64,000 nt of DNA from Tractidigestivibacter sp050946515 (GTDB lineage: Bacteria > Actinomycetota > Coriobacteriia > Coriobacteriales > Atopobiaceae): positions 1 through 64,000 of the forward strand of contig NZ_JBMNUX010000001.1 of the NCBI RefSeq assembly GCF_050946515.1. The letters run 5' to 3'. Under the pieces are notes generated by a model. The model ran no database searches. It was given only the letters and a program-made list of their open reading frames with translations, and was not told the origin of the DNA. Shown here piece after piece: positions 26,377 to 35,236 of the stretch. Each line of letters opens with the position of its first letter. Positions within the stretch are counted from its first letter, which is position 1. Both the position numbers and the translations under genes were made by a program.

Positions 26377-28053
26377 ATGTACGCGACTGTCGTCCGCAGG
26401 TGCTTTCCCATTGCCGCAAAAGTTGTTGCCGACAAGGCCGAGGACATCAACAAGCTCAATGTCTTTCCCGTCCCCGACGGGGATACCGGCACAAACATGT
26501 CACTTACGCTGGGGACCGTCGTCAAGGAAGTCGAGGCGCTTCCTGCTGACGCCACCATCGAGGACATCGCCAAGGCCATCACGCATGGCTCGCTCATGGG
26601 CGCTCGCGGCAACTCTGGCGTCATCACGAGCCAGATTCTGCGCGGCCTAGCGGAGGGCCTTTGCGACGCCAAAGACCAGGAGAACCCCACCGGCGCCGAC
26701 ATCGCGCACGCGTTCCGCCGCTCGGTGAAGGTCGCCTTCAAGGCCGTCCGCAAGCCTGTCGAGGGCACCATCCTCACCGTGCTGCGTGACATGTCCAACC
26801 GCGCCGACCAGCTGGAGAAGAGCCGCGTCTCCGCCACCGAAATGCTCGATGCCCTCGTGATCGAGGCCTACGAGTCGGTCGCGCGCACTCCTGACCTGCT
26901 TCCGGTCCTGAAGGAGAACGGCGTCGTCGACTCTGGCGCCTTTGGCTTTGCCACCTTCTTCGAGGCCTTCGTGAACGCCGTCGAGGGCAAGGGCGGCGAG
27001 GTCTCTGACTTCAAGACTACCGTCGACTCCGACGACGCGAAGGCGGCCGTATCCTCCAAGGTCGCCATCGAGCTCAACGACGACTGGGAGGGCTCGCAAT
27101 ATCGCTATTGCAACGAGTTCCTCTTCCATGCCAACGACAAGAGCTTCAACAAGGACGAGGCGCTTTCCTATCTCGCTACGCTTGGCGACTGCGAGCTCGT
27201 GGTGGGCGAGTACCCCGACTATAAGGTGCACGTGCACTCCAACACGCCTGACAAGGTCCTCGCCTACATGCTCGAGCGCGGCCAGATCTTTGAGGTCTTC
27301 ATCCACAACATGGACCTCGAGGCCCATGAGCGCACCGCCAAGATAGCCGCAGACAAGGCCGCCGCAGCTCCAGCTCCCCAGCCGAAGAAGCAGCTTGGAT
27401 TTGTGGCCGTGGCCGCAGGCTCCGGCGAGGCCTCGATTCTTGAGTCTCTAGGCGTCGACGTCATTGTGTCTGGCGGGCAGACCATGAACCCGTCCACGGC
27501 AGACATTCTTGCCGCCGTCGAGAAGGCCAACGCCAAGAACGTCATCGTGATGCCGAACAACGGAAACATCCGCATGGCCGCCGAGGCCGCGGCCTCTGCC
27601 TGCGAAGACGCGAAGGTCGCCGTGGTTCCTACCAAGACCGTGCTGCAGTCCTTCTCGGCAATGATCGTCGTCGACCGCGACGCCTCGCTCGAGGATAACG
27701 TCGAGGCGATGACCGAGGCCATCCAGGACATCCGCGGCGGTGAGGTAACCCGCGCCGTGCGCGACTCCTCCGCGGCCGACGGCACGCCAATCCACGCGGG
27801 CGACGTCATGGGCATCGAGGACGGCTCTATCGAGGTCGTTGGCAGCTCGGTCTCTGACGTGACGGTGCAGCTCGTCAACCGCATGCAGGAGGCGGAAGAG
27901 GGGGACACCCTGACGATCTTGGCAGGCTCCGACCTCACTGACGATGACTTCGAGAAGATCGTCTCCGCCGTCGAGGAGGCCCAGCCCGACCTTGAGGTTG
28001 ACCCGCACCGCGGCGAGCAGCCTCTCTATCCGATTGTTTTCTCCATCGAGTAA
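26377..28053 (+). CDS. fakA: Fatty-acid kinase catalytic subunit-like protein (FakA/YloV, DAK2 family)
   Basis: A 558-residue protein with an N-terminal DAK2 phosphotransferase domain: NKLNVFPVPDGDTGTNMSLTL holds the metal/ATP-binding Asp residues, followed by GARGNSGVITSQILRG. The central and C-terminal FakA-type domains continue to the end (VHSNTPDKVLAYMLERG; VMPNNGNIRMAAEAA; GDTLTILAGSDLTDDDFEKI). In Gram-positive bacteria FakA works with a DegV-like FakB lipid carrier to phosphorylate exogenous fatty acids, feeding PlsX/PlsY; plsX lies 5 kb downstream. No fakB is in the window. The ATG at 26377 matches the family start. Confidence 0.88.
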   Translation: MYATVVRRCFPIAAKVVADKAEDINKLNVFPVPDGDTGTNMSLTLGTVVKEVEALPADATIEDIAKAITHGSLMGARGNSGVITSQILRGLAEGLCDAKDQENPTGADIAHAFRRSVKVAFKAVRKPVEGTILTVLRDMSNRADQLEKSRVSATEMLDALVIEAYESVARTPDLLPVLKENGVVDSGAFGFATFFEAFVNAVEGKGGEVSDFKTTVDSDDAKAAVSSKVAIELNDDWEGSQYRYCNEFLFHANDKSFNKDEALSYLATLGDCELVVGEYPDYKVHVHSNTPDKVLAYMLERGQIFEVFIHNMDLEAHERTAKIAADKAAAAPAPQPKKQLGFVAVAAGSGEASILESLGVDVIVSGGQTMNPSTADILAAVEKANAKNVIVMPNNGNIRMAAEAAASACEDAKVAVVPTKTVLQSFSAMIVVDRDASLEDNVEAMTEAIQDIRGGEVTRAVRDSSAADGTPIHAGDVMGIEDGSIEVVGSSVSDVTVQLVNRMQEAEEGDTLTILAGSDLTDDDFEKIVSAVEEAQPDLEVDPHRGEQPLYPIVFSIE

Positions 28054-28087
28054 CGCTTTGAGCGCGTCCTCATCAACTTTGGGCGGA

Positions 28088-30253
28088 GTGCCGAGCGTAA
28101 GCCCGGCTGCTGATAAGGTGGAGCGCACCCTTTCCCTTGCCGATGGGGTGGGTCGCCTTCGCTATGTGACAGATGGCAAGAAGTCGTCAAGGCGCCAGGC
28201 GCTTGAGCGCCTGGGCATACACCGTGTGCGCGACTTGTTCCTGCATGTCCCCAGCCGCTACCTCGACTACAGCCACAAGGTCGTCATCGGCATGGCCGAT
28301 GTTGGCGCCGAGGCCACCATCGTGGCGCAGGTTGACCGCATCACCCTCAAGCGGCCTCGCCCTCGGATGCAGATTGTCGAGATGTACGTGGTCGACAGCA
28401 CCGGAGTGCTCCAGGCGAGCTTCTTTCGCCAGCCATGGCTTGCCGACCAGGTGAAGCGCGGCGATTGGGTTGCCCTCTCGGGCAAGGTGACCTTCGACTA
28501 TGGCTTCAAGCGCATGACCAGCCCATTCATAGAGGTCCTCGGGTCTGCGGACGAAGCGGCAACCTATGGGCGCGTCCTTCCCGTGCATCCCGTGGGGGAG
28601 GGCATCTCCACCTCGTGGATGCGACGCATCATCTCGTGTGCCATCGCCGACGTCGGCGACGTCTGCGACTGGGTCCCGGCGCAATTCGTCGAGAGCCACG
28701 GCCTCATGTCGCTCTCTCGCGCAATCTCAGAGGTGCACTTCCCTTCCAGCTTGGCCTCGGCCGAGGCCGCCCGCCGCCGCCTTGCCTACGACGAATTGCT
28801 GAGCCTTCAGGTTGCGCTCCTCTCTCGCCGTGGCATGGAGCTCTCTGGCGTCACGCCCACGCGCCACGTGACGGATGGTCCCCGCATGGCCGCGCTTCTC
28901 GGCGCAATGCCCTTCTCGCTCACAGACGAGCAGAGGGCCGCGGCAGATGACATCCTTGCCGACATGGCTGCGCCACACGTGATGAACCGCCTTCTTCTGG
29001 GCGACGTCGGCACTGGCAAGACCGCCGTCGCCGCGGTCGCCTTGGCAGCCGTCGCCGACACGGGCACGCAGGCTGCGGTGATGGCGCCAACGTCGGTCTT
29101 GGCCTCGCAGTACGCCGAGAAGCTCGGGCCCGTGCTCGATGCGTCGGGAATCACCTGGACGCTCATCACGGGGTCCACGCCCCCGGCCGAGCGCGCGGAG
29201 GCAACCGAGAGGATCTCTTCTGGCGAGACCTCGGTCACGTTTGGCACGACGGCCATGCTCTCGGATGACATCGCCTTCAAGGAGCTCACGCTCGTCGTCA
29301 TTGACGAGCAGCATCGCTTTGGCGTCGACCAGCGCGCCGCCCTCAGGCGCAAAGGCGCGGCGGCGGACCTTCTCGCCATGACGGCGACGCCCATCCCGCG
29401 CACGCTTGCGCTCTCGATCTACGGAGACATGGGCTGCTCGCGCATCAAGCGCCGCCCTCGCGCGGGCGCGGGGGTCACAACGAAGGTGATCACCCCATCG
29501 AACCTCGACCTTGCCTACGCCTCGATTCGCGAGGCCGTCAATGCCGGCCACCAGGCGTACGTGATCTGCCCGCTTGTGGACGATACCGACGACGGCTCAG
29601 ACCTCGATGACGTGCCTGATTCTGTCCGCAGTCGCTCGGATCGCGTGCGCTCTGCCACCGCGACGCTTGAGGAGCTCTCCCAGCGCGTCTTTCCCGACCT
29701 CCGCTGCGACCTCCTCCACGGTCGCATGAGCGCGGCCGAGAAGGACGAGGTCATGGCGCGCTTTCGCGCGGGCAAGTCGGACATCCTGGTTTCCACCACG
29801 GTGGTCGAGGTGGGCGTCGACGTGCCGAACGCAACGGTGATGCTGGTGCACGACGCCGATCGCTTTGGCCTGGCGACGCTCCATCAGCTGCGCGGCCGCG
29901 TTGGCCGCGGCGACTGGGCCGGGCAGGTCTGGCTCTCGTGCGCGGCAAAGAAGGGCACGCCCGCTCGCCAGCGCCTGGCCGCGCTCGAGTCGACAAGCGA
30001 CGGCTTCGAGCTAGCAGAGCTCGACCTTAAGCTCAGACGCGAAGGAGAGGTGCTGGGATATCGCCAGCACGGCGGCGTCACACTGCGCATCTCCGACCTT
30101 TCGGCAGACGCCGATCTTGTAGAGGCTGCGCACAAAGACGCGCTTGCGCTCTTCGACAAGGACCCCAAGCTGCAGTCTGCAGAGGGCCGGCCGTGCGCCA
30201 TCGAGGCGAGGGAGCGCTTCTCGGCGTACTTTGACGAGGTGAGGCGCGCATGA
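28088..30253 (+). CDS. recG: ATP-dependent DNA helicase RecG
   Basis: Helicase that remodels stalled forks and Holliday junctions; about 721 residues. The wedge domain includes RVRDLFLHVPSRYLDYS near residue 45. Motor motifs are Walker A GDVGTGKTAVAA, the DEQHRFGV box, and TATPIPRTLALS; the C-terminal half has LRGRVGRGDWAGQVWLSC (motif VI). The start is uncertain: the frame is open far upstream inside fakA, and no good ribosome site is seen. GTG at 28088 is used; GTG 28118, TTG 28058 and TTG 28079 are alternatives. It overlaps rsmD by four bases. Confidence 0.93.
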   Translation: MPSVSPAADKVERTLSLADGVGRLRYVTDGKKSSRRQALERLGIHRVRDLFLHVPSRYLDYSHKVVIGMADVGAEATIVAQVDRITLKRPRPRMQIVEMYVVDSTGVLQASFFRQPWLADQVKRGDWVALSGKVTFDYGFKRMTSPFIEVLGSADEAATYGRVLPVHPVGEGISTSWMRRIISCAIADVGDVCDWVPAQFVESHGLMSLSRAISEVHFPSSLASAEAARRRLAYDELLSLQVALLSRRGMELSGVTPTRHVTDGPRMAALLGAMPFSLTDEQRAAADDILADMAAPHVMNRLLLGDVGTGKTAVAAVALAAVADTGTQAAVMAPTSVLASQYAEKLGPVLDASGITWTLITGSTPPAERAEATERISSGETSVTFGTTAMLSDDIAFKELTLVVIDEQHRFGVDQRAALRRKGAAADLLAMTATPIPRTLALSIYGDMGCSRIKRRPRAGAGVTTKVITPSNLDLAYASIREAVNAGHQAYVICPLVDDTDDGSDLDDVPDSVRSRSDRVRSATATLEELSQRVFPDLRCDLLHGRMSAAEKDEVMARFRAGKSDILVSTTVVEVGVDVPNATVMLVHDADRFGLATLHQLRGRVGRGDWAGQVWLSCAAKKGTPARQRLAALESTSDGFELAELDLKLRREGEVLGYRQHGGVTLRISDLSADADLVEAAHKDALALFDKDPKLQSAEGRPCAIEARERFSAYFDEVRRA

Positions 30254-30840
30254 GGGTCGTTGGCGGAAAGTGGCGGGGCAAGCCGCTTGAGGCTCCCGAC
30301 GGTCGTGCGGTCACGCGCCCAACCACCGACAGGAACCGCGAAGCCATGGCGTCCATGATCTTGTCCGCGAAGGGGCTCGACCTTGCGGGCTGCTCAGTGC
30401 TCGACGCGTTTGCCGGCTCTGGCGCTATGGGAATCGAGCTCCTCTCGCGAGGCGCCGCGCGCTGCACCTTCTTTGACCGCGACCGCCGGGCCGCCGCGCG
30501 CATCCGTCGGAACTGCGCGTCGGTGGGGGCTGCGCGCGACGAGTATTGCGTCGTTGCCGCCGACGTCGTCGCTTCTGCCGCAAAGGGGCAGGTCAAGGGC
30601 GCGCCCTTTGACATTGTCTTTCTCGATCCGCCCTATGCCATGGATGCCGGCGCTGTCTCTTCGCTTGTCGAGTCGCTTTCGTCGTCTGGGAGCCTGGCCT
30701 TGGGCGCCGTGGTAGTCTACGAGCGATCAACCGACGCCAATGGCCTTTCTGCACGCGGCCTTGTCCTCAAGAAGTCAAAGAGATACGGCATCACCAGCGT
30801 TGACCTCATGAAGATGGAAGGAACAGTCGATGAGCATTGA
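30250..30840 (+). CDS. rsmD: 16S rRNA m2G966 methyltransferase RsmD
   Basis: Methylates guanine 966 of 16S rRNA; 196 residues. It begins MRVVGGKWRGKPLEAPDG, which fits the RsmD start, followed by TRPTTDRNREAMASMI, cofactor motif VLDAFAGSGAMGIELLSRGA and the catalytic DPPY in VFLDPPYAMD. It overlaps recG by four bases (ATGA) and coaD by eleven, the usual rsmD-coaD pairing. Confidence 0.94.
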   Translation: MRVVGGKWRGKPLEAPDGRAVTRPTTDRNREAMASMILSAKGLDLAGCSVLDAFAGSGAMGIELLSRGAARCTFFDRDRRAAARIRRNCASVGAARDEYCVVAADVVASAAKGQVKGAPFDIVFLDPPYAMDAGAVSSLVESLSSSGSLALGAVVVYERSTDANGLSARGLVLKKSKRYGITSVDLMKMEGTVDEH

Positions 30841-31351
30841 TGGCCTGACCCACGTGGTCGTTCCCGGAACGTTTGACCCCGTTACTTTTGGCCACTTGGA
30901 CGTCATCCGCCGGTCGTGCAAGCTCTTCTCGCACGTGACGGTCGGGGTGGCCGAGTCGGCTCGCAAAAACGGAACCGGCACCGCGTTCTCGCTTGACGAG
31001 CGCGTCGAGATGATTGAAGACGCCCTTTCTGACCTCGGATTTCCTGAAAAGATCGACGTCGTTCCCTTCACGGGGCTGCTGGTTGACTTTTGCCGCTCCA
31101 TCAACGCTGACGGCGTCGTAAAGGGGCTTCGCGCCATGACCGACTTTGAGTACGAGCTTCAGCAGGCCGGCCTCAACAGTCGCATGGCGCCAGAGATTGA
31201 GTCGGTCTTTGTCATGTCGAGCCCCGAATACGGGTACGTCTCCTCATCAATAGTTCGCGAGATTGCGGGCATGGGAGGGGACGTCAGCTTCCTCGTCCCG
31301 CCCAATGTTGAGCAAAGACTTCGTGAGCACTATGAGGGCACGGTCGATTGA
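30830..31351 (+). CDS. coaD: Phosphopantetheine adenylyltransferase
   Basis: Fourth step of coenzyme A synthesis; 173 residues. The nucleotidyl-transferase motif PGTFDPVTFGH (12-22) and the C-terminal SSSIVREIA are present. The region VVKGLRAMTDFEYELQQAGLN is highly typical of CoaD. The ATG lies after GGAAGGA. CoA is the source of the phosphopantetheine arm for the ACP encoded downstream. Confidence 0.96.
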   Translation: MSIDGLTHVVVPGTFDPVTFGHLDVIRRSCKLFSHVTVGVAESARKNGTGTAFSLDERVEMIEDALSDLGFPEKIDVVPFTGLLVDFCRSINADGVVKGLRAMTDFEYELQQAGLNSRMAPEIESVFVMSSPEYGYVSSSIVREIAGMGGDVSFLVPPNVEQRLREHYEGTVD

Positions 31352-31449
31352 GACCGTTATGGTCGTCTTTTCTGCTACCATCAAACAAAATGTGGGTTAG
31401 GGCGGCGCGTGGGTGCGCGCATCGGCTCGAACTTTGAAAGGAGACCTGG

Positions 31450-31947
31450 ATGCAGCCGGGTGAGGAAATAGAGAGCCTGATTGATGAGCTCGAGCAGATG
31501 GTGGATGAAGCTAAATCCCCGCTCACGGGCGGCGGTCAAAAGAAGATCGTCGACGCCCAGGAAGTGTACGAGATTCTCGACGAGATTCGCAGGCTTTTCC
31601 CGCAGGAGTTTCAGGACGCCCGCCGCATCCTCAAGGAGGAGCAGGAGACGCTCGACCGCGCTCAGCAGCAAGCCGACTCTATCATTGCGGACGCGCAGCA
31701 GCAGGCAATGATCCTTGCTGGCGACCAGGAGGTCGTCCGCCTTGCTCAGCAGCAGGCTGACAACATCCGCGATCAGGCCGAGCAGTACGAGCGAGACACC
31801 CGCTACAACGCCGAGGAGTACGCCGACACCGTGCTTGCCCACCTCGAGGATAACCTCAAGTCAATCACCAGCTCGGTCACGCGCGTGCGCCAGACGCTCG
31901 ACGAGAACTCCGGTCCTCGCAACACCACGAACAACGTTCCTTGGTAG
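31450..31947 (+). CDS. Coiled-coil protein of unknown function
   Basis: A 165-residue protein with no membrane segment. It opens EEIESLIDELEQMVDEAKSP, has a short region VDAQEVYEILDEIRRLFPQEF and then a long glutamine- and alanine-rich helix (about 55-130; repeated QQQAD) likely to form a coiled coil. Comparable proteins lie between coaD and the DUF177 gene in other actinobacteria, where they resemble DivIVA or ATP-synthase b-type coils; the role is not established. AAAGGAG precedes the ATG. It is four bases from the next gene and surely cotranscribed. Confidence 0.75.
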   Translation: MQPGEEIESLIDELEQMVDEAKSPLTGGGQKKIVDAQEVYEILDEIRRLFPQEFQDARRILKEEQETLDRAQQQADSIIADAQQQAMILAGDQEVVRLAQQQADNIRDQAEQYERDTRYNAEEYADTVLAHLEDNLKSITSSVTRVRQTLDENSGPRNTTNNVPW

Positions 31948-31951
31948 CGCC

Positions 31952-32578
31952 ATGCAGTCAGTCATCTTTCCAATTGATGAGCGCCTCGCCGAGGCGGGTG
32001 ACACGCTGCCTCTTGTCGGCCACCTCGACGAAGAGGGCTATTCGCTGGGCGAGCATGACTTCAAGCTTCCCGAGGGGATCGACTATGACCTCGTGCTCAC
32101 AAACGCAGGGGAGGGAATCCTTGCGACGGGCATGCTCAAGACGCACGTTGTGGGCACCTGCGACCGCTGCCTCGAGGACGCCGAGTTTGACATTAACGGC
32201 GAGGTAGACGAGTACTTCTTGTTCGAAGAGCCTGCCGAAGAGGACCTTTCCGACGACGAGGACGAGATGGACTATTCGCTCGTCTCGCCCGACCACACCA
32301 TCGATCTTTCCGGGGCGCTGCAGGCGGCCCTTATCATGGAGACACCGTTTGTGGTTCTATGTCGTCCCGACTGCAAGGGCCTCTGCCCCGTCTGCGGAGC
32401 AAATCTGAACGAGGTGGACTGCGGCCACGCGGCGCAGATGGAGGAGGATCGCCTGAAGTCGAGCCCCTTCGCCGTTCTCGCAAACCTCAAGCTTGACGAC
32501 GATGACGCTGCGGACTCCGAAAGCGCTGATAACCCTGGCGTCGAGCGCGCTGCCGGCGGCTCTTCGGACAAGGCATGA
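31952..32578 (+). CDS. DUF177 (YceD-like) metal-binding protein
   Basis: A 208-residue protein of the DUF177/YceD family. The cysteines in GTCDRCLEDAEF and the C-terminal cluster PDCKGLCPVCGANLNEVDCGH (CxxC plus Cys-x-His) are the family signature. An acidic stretch (EEPAEEDLSDDEDEMD) lies in the middle and another near the C-terminus. YceD genes almost always precede rpmF, as here; a link to 23S rRNA accumulation has been reported in plants and bacteria. The ATG at 31952 is four bases after the preceding stop. Confidence 0.88.
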   Translation: MQSVIFPIDERLAEAGDTLPLVGHLDEEGYSLGEHDFKLPEGIDYDLVLTNAGEGILATGMLKTHVVGTCDRCLEDAEFDINGEVDEYFLFEEPAEEDLSDDEDEMDYSLVSPDHTIDLSGALQAALIMETPFVVLCRPDCKGLCPVCGANLNEVDCGHAAQMEEDRLKSSPFAVLANLKLDDDDAADSESADNPGVERAAGGSSDKA

Positions 32579-32613
32579 AGATATTGACAATCTCGCCAAA
32601 ACCCTTCCATGCG

Positions 32614-32622
32614 TGGTATAGT
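32614..32622 (+). promoter_or_regulatory. Extended -10 promoter candidate upstream of rpmF
   Basis: TGG-TATAGT within GCGTGGTATAGT, identical to the string upstream of rho. A perfect TTGACA lies at 32584-32589 but 27 bases away, too far for a normal spacer. It would give rpmF a transcript separate from the coaD-DUF177 unit. Confidence 0.4.
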
Positions 32623-32699
32623 CATCAACGCATGATTTTTGGTTAGGCCGTCCTGGCGCGCGAGGCAGGACGTCACGAAGAGTCAAGAGAGGTTCAAAG

Positions 32700-32879
32700 A
32701 TGGCAGTTCCTAAGCAAAAGAAGGGCCGCGGCGCCACGCATACCCGTCGTTCCGCAAATAGCAAGGTCGCCATGCCGGCTCGTTCCGTGTGCCCGCGTTG
32801 CGGCGCTCCTAAGCTCCCGCATCACGTGTGCCCCAACTGCGGCTACTACAAGGACCGCGAGGTCGTCGTTACCGAGTAG
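32700..32879 (+). CDS. rpmF: 50S ribosomal protein L32
   Basis: Large-subunit ribosomal protein of 59 residues. It reads AVPKQKKGRGATHTRRSANSK at the start, and VCPRCGAPKLPHHVCPNCGYY holds two CxxC pairs, the zinc-binding version of L32. The ATG at 32700 follows AGAGAGG. It is followed by a strong terminator, so plsX has its own start of transcription or relies on read-through. Confidence 0.96.
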   Translation: MAVPKQKKGRGATHTRRSANSKVAMPARSVCPRCGAPKLPHHVCPNCGYYKDREVVVTE

Positions 32880-32903
32880 CCCTCACGACTTGCACATGGC
32901 CTG

Positions 32904-32939
32904 GGAGGTCGGTCCCTTCTTGGGTCGACCTCCTTTTTT
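32904..32939 (+). terminator. Rho-independent terminator after rpmF
   Basis: GGAGGTCG pairs with CGACCTCC around a 14-base loop and is followed by TTTTTT. The remaining stretch to 33111 shows no gene. Confidence 0.85.
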
Positions 32940-33111
32940 CTTTTGAAGTCAGTTTTGGCCGGTATGCGCTTCCTGGCTTGGCGGGTCTTCTATCCCGGAC
33001 TCAACAAGCGGGAAGTGGGAAGCAGGCGACAAGACCGAAGCAGGCCAATCGTCCGGGCTTTGACTTATGCTTTGGCGACGCGCTTCGGGCGTCCTGTCAA
33101 TAGGGGGAGAA

Positions 33112-34101
33112 ATGACCACCATCTGCGTTGATGTCATGGGCTCAGACAAGGAGCCCCCCGTTCTTCTTGAGGGCGTCGCAAAGGCTCTCGAGAAGGACTC
33201 TGACCTCAAGGTGCTCCTCGCCGGCGCAGCCGACGTCGTGGAGCCCTTCGCAAAGGACCACGACCGCGCCAGCGCGCTCGCGACCACCGAGGTCATCTCG
33301 ATGTCCGAGCATCCTACTAACGCAGTGCGCCACAAGAAGGACGCCTCGATAGTCCGCGCCTGCGGCGCCGTCAAGGCGGGGGAGGCCGACGGACTGTTCT
33401 CCGCAGGCTCTACCGGAGCCGTCCTCACCGCGGCCACCTTTGGCATTGGTCGCATCAAGGGCATCAAGCGGCCCGCGCTCACCCTTGCGACCCCATCTCC
33501 TACGGGCAGCGGAACCGTGTTTCTCGACGTGGGGGCAAATGCCGACGTCAAGCCCGAGGTGATCGTGCAGTTTGCGCAGATGGGGCGTGCGTACTCCGAG
33601 GTCGTCATGGGCGTCGAAGACCCCAAGGTCGGCCTGTTGTGCAATGGCAGCGAGGACACCAAGGGATCGATGCTCGCCATCTCCTACCATGAAGCGCTGG
33701 CAAACGCCAACTGCGGCTTTGCAGGCAACGCCGAGGGCACCGACCTTCTCGCCGGCACCTTCGACGTTATCGTGACGGATGGCTTCACGGGCAACGTTGC
33801 CTTGAAGTCGATTGAGGGGACCGCCAAGTTTTTCTTGAAGACCCTCAAGACCTCAGTCGCCAACTCCAAGCGCTCGGCCATGGGCGCCTACCTGCTTTCG
33901 CCCACGCTCAAGGGGCTCAAGAGCGACCTCTCGGGAGACGATTACGGCGGCGCTGTTCTTCTGGGCCTCAAGGCGCCCGTCGTGAAGGGGCATGGCAACA
34001 CGAGCTCGGACGCTGTCTGCGCGGGGACGCTCATGTGCGCTCGAGCGGTTCGTGGCAATCTGTGCGGCAAGATTGCCGCTGCCTGCGCCGAGGAGGCGTG
34101 A
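33112..34101 (+). CDS. plsX: Phosphate acyltransferase PlsX
   Basis: Makes acyl-phosphate from acyl-ACP for phospholipid synthesis; 329 residues. The start TTICVDVMGSDKEPPVLLEGV matches the family (usually DAMGGD), followed by KKDASIVRACGAVKAGEADGLFSAGSTGAVLTAATF and TFDVIVTDGFTGNVALKSIEG. The ATG at 33112 follows GGGGGAG. It precedes acpP, whose product carries the acyl chain. Confidence 0.93.
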   Translation: MTTICVDVMGSDKEPPVLLEGVAKALEKDSDLKVLLAGAADVVEPFAKDHDRASALATTEVISMSEHPTNAVRHKKDASIVRACGAVKAGEADGLFSAGSTGAVLTAATFGIGRIKGIKRPALTLATPSPTGSGTVFLDVGANADVKPEVIVQFAQMGRAYSEVVMGVEDPKVGLLCNGSEDTKGSMLAISYHEALANANCGFAGNAEGTDLLAGTFDVIVTDGFTGNVALKSIEGTAKFFLKTLKTSVANSKRSAMGAYLLSPTLKGLKSDLSGDDYGGAVLLGLKAPVVKGHGNTSSDAVCAGTLMCARAVRGNLCGKIAAACAEEA

Positions 34102-34203
34102 ACGGGTACTATTGTTTAATGAAGCGCGGCGTGACCAAGCAAGGCCGTCGCGCATATTTCGTGCAGCCTCGCCGCGTTTGCGGCATTCACACAGGGAGGA
34201 ACC

Positions 34204-34443
34204 ATGGATCGCAGCGAGATCGTCGAGAAGGTCATCTCGATAACCAAGGAGACCCTCGGCCTTTCTAGCGACAAGAAGATTGACGAGACCACGTCGTTCA
34301 AGGATCTCGGGGCCGATTCCTTTGACCTTCTTGAGCTGGTCACTGCCCTCGAGGACGAGTTTGACCTGACCTTCGACGACGAGTCCCTCGAGAAGATCGC
34401 GACCGTCTCCGATGCCGTGAACGCCATCGAGGCTGCAAAGTAG
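34204..34443 (+). CDS. acpP: Acyl carrier protein
   Basis: A 79-residue carrier that holds acyl chains on a phosphopantetheine arm. The attachment site is Ser39 in DLGADSFDLLELV (usual DSLD; the Leu is Phe here). The rest, including ALEDEFDLTFDDESLEKI, is typical and acidic. AGGGAGG precedes the ATG. It lies between plsX and rnc, but the fabD and fabG genes often present here are absent. Confidence 0.95.
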   Translation: MDRSEIVEKVISITKETLGLSSDKKIDETTSFKDLGADSFDLLELVTALEDEFDLTFDDESLEKIATVSDAVNAIEAAK

Positions 34444-34456
34444 GCAGGTCTCATCA

Positions 34457-35206
34457 TTGAAGACATCCGAACGCATCGCCGAGGTCGAGCGCATTTGCGG
34501 GCACAAGTTCGCCAATCGCGATCTCATAACTTCTGCAATCACCCACCCGTCAGCCGTCGAGGGCAAGCCTGTTTCTGCGTCCTACGAGCGGCTTGAGTTC
34601 TTGGGCGACTCCATCCTTGGCGCCATCATCGCCACCGAGGTGTTCGAGCGCTTCCCGCAGATGGACGAGGGCGAGCTTACGCGGCTCAAGATCTCGCTCG
34701 TCTCGGGAGAGATGCTGTCCAAGGTGGCGGGGGACCTCGGCATTGGCCCCCTGATCATTGTCGGCGAGTCTGAGAAGGGCACGGGGGCCCGCGGCATGCA
34801 TTCCGCGCTCGAGAACGTCTACGAGGCGATCGTTGGCGCGCTCTATCTTGACGCTGGCTATGACGAGACCCATCGCTTTGTGATGGAGACCGTCTTCCCG
34901 CACATCTCGCCAAAGCTTGCCGAGCGCCCCATCAGCCCAAAATCTCGCCTGCAAGAGGTCACGCAGCGCGACCTGCGCTGCGCTCCCGAGTACAAGCTCG
35001 TCGCCGAGGAAGGCCCTGCGCATGACCCAACGTTCACCTCGGTCGTGCTCGTCGACGGCCGCCGCATCGGTCGCGGCAAGGGCTCATCGAAGAAGGGCTC
35101 CGAGACCGCGGCGGCGCTCGATGCCCTTGAGCGCCTGCAGGCAGGCAAGCACGGGACCACAGACGACGGTGCCGTCGAGGACTCGCAAGACTTCGACGAG
35201 CAGTAG
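34457..35206 (+). CDS. rnc: Ribonuclease III
   Basis: Double-strand-specific endoribonuclease for rRNA and mRNA processing; 249 residues. The signature ERLEFLGDSILG and the second catalytic region ALENVYEAIVGALYLDAG are intact. A double-stranded-RNA-binding domain follows (SRLQEVTQRDLRCAPEYKLVAEEGPAHDPTF to AAALDALERL). The start is TTG at 34457, 14 bases after acpP, with a weak AGGCAGG site. It precedes smc as in many Gram-positives. Confidence 0.95.
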   Translation: MKTSERIAEVERICGHKFANRDLITSAITHPSAVEGKPVSASYERLEFLGDSILGAIIATEVFERFPQMDEGELTRLKISLVSGEMLSKVAGDLGIGPLIIVGESEKGTGARGMHSALENVYEAIVGALYLDAGYDETHRFVMETVFPHISPKLAERPISPKSRLQEVTQRDLRCAPEYKLVAEEGPAHDPTFTSVVLVDGRRIGRGKGSSKKGSETAAALDALERLQAGKHGTTDDGAVEDSQDFDEQ

Positions 35207-35236
35207 ACAAACCACTACGAAAGGCGTGCCTGACCT

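Noticed and set aside
32584..32622. Consensus promoter TTGACA plus TATAGT upstream of rpmF
   Set aside because: The spacer is 27 bases, too long for a standard promoter; only the extended -10 part was kept.
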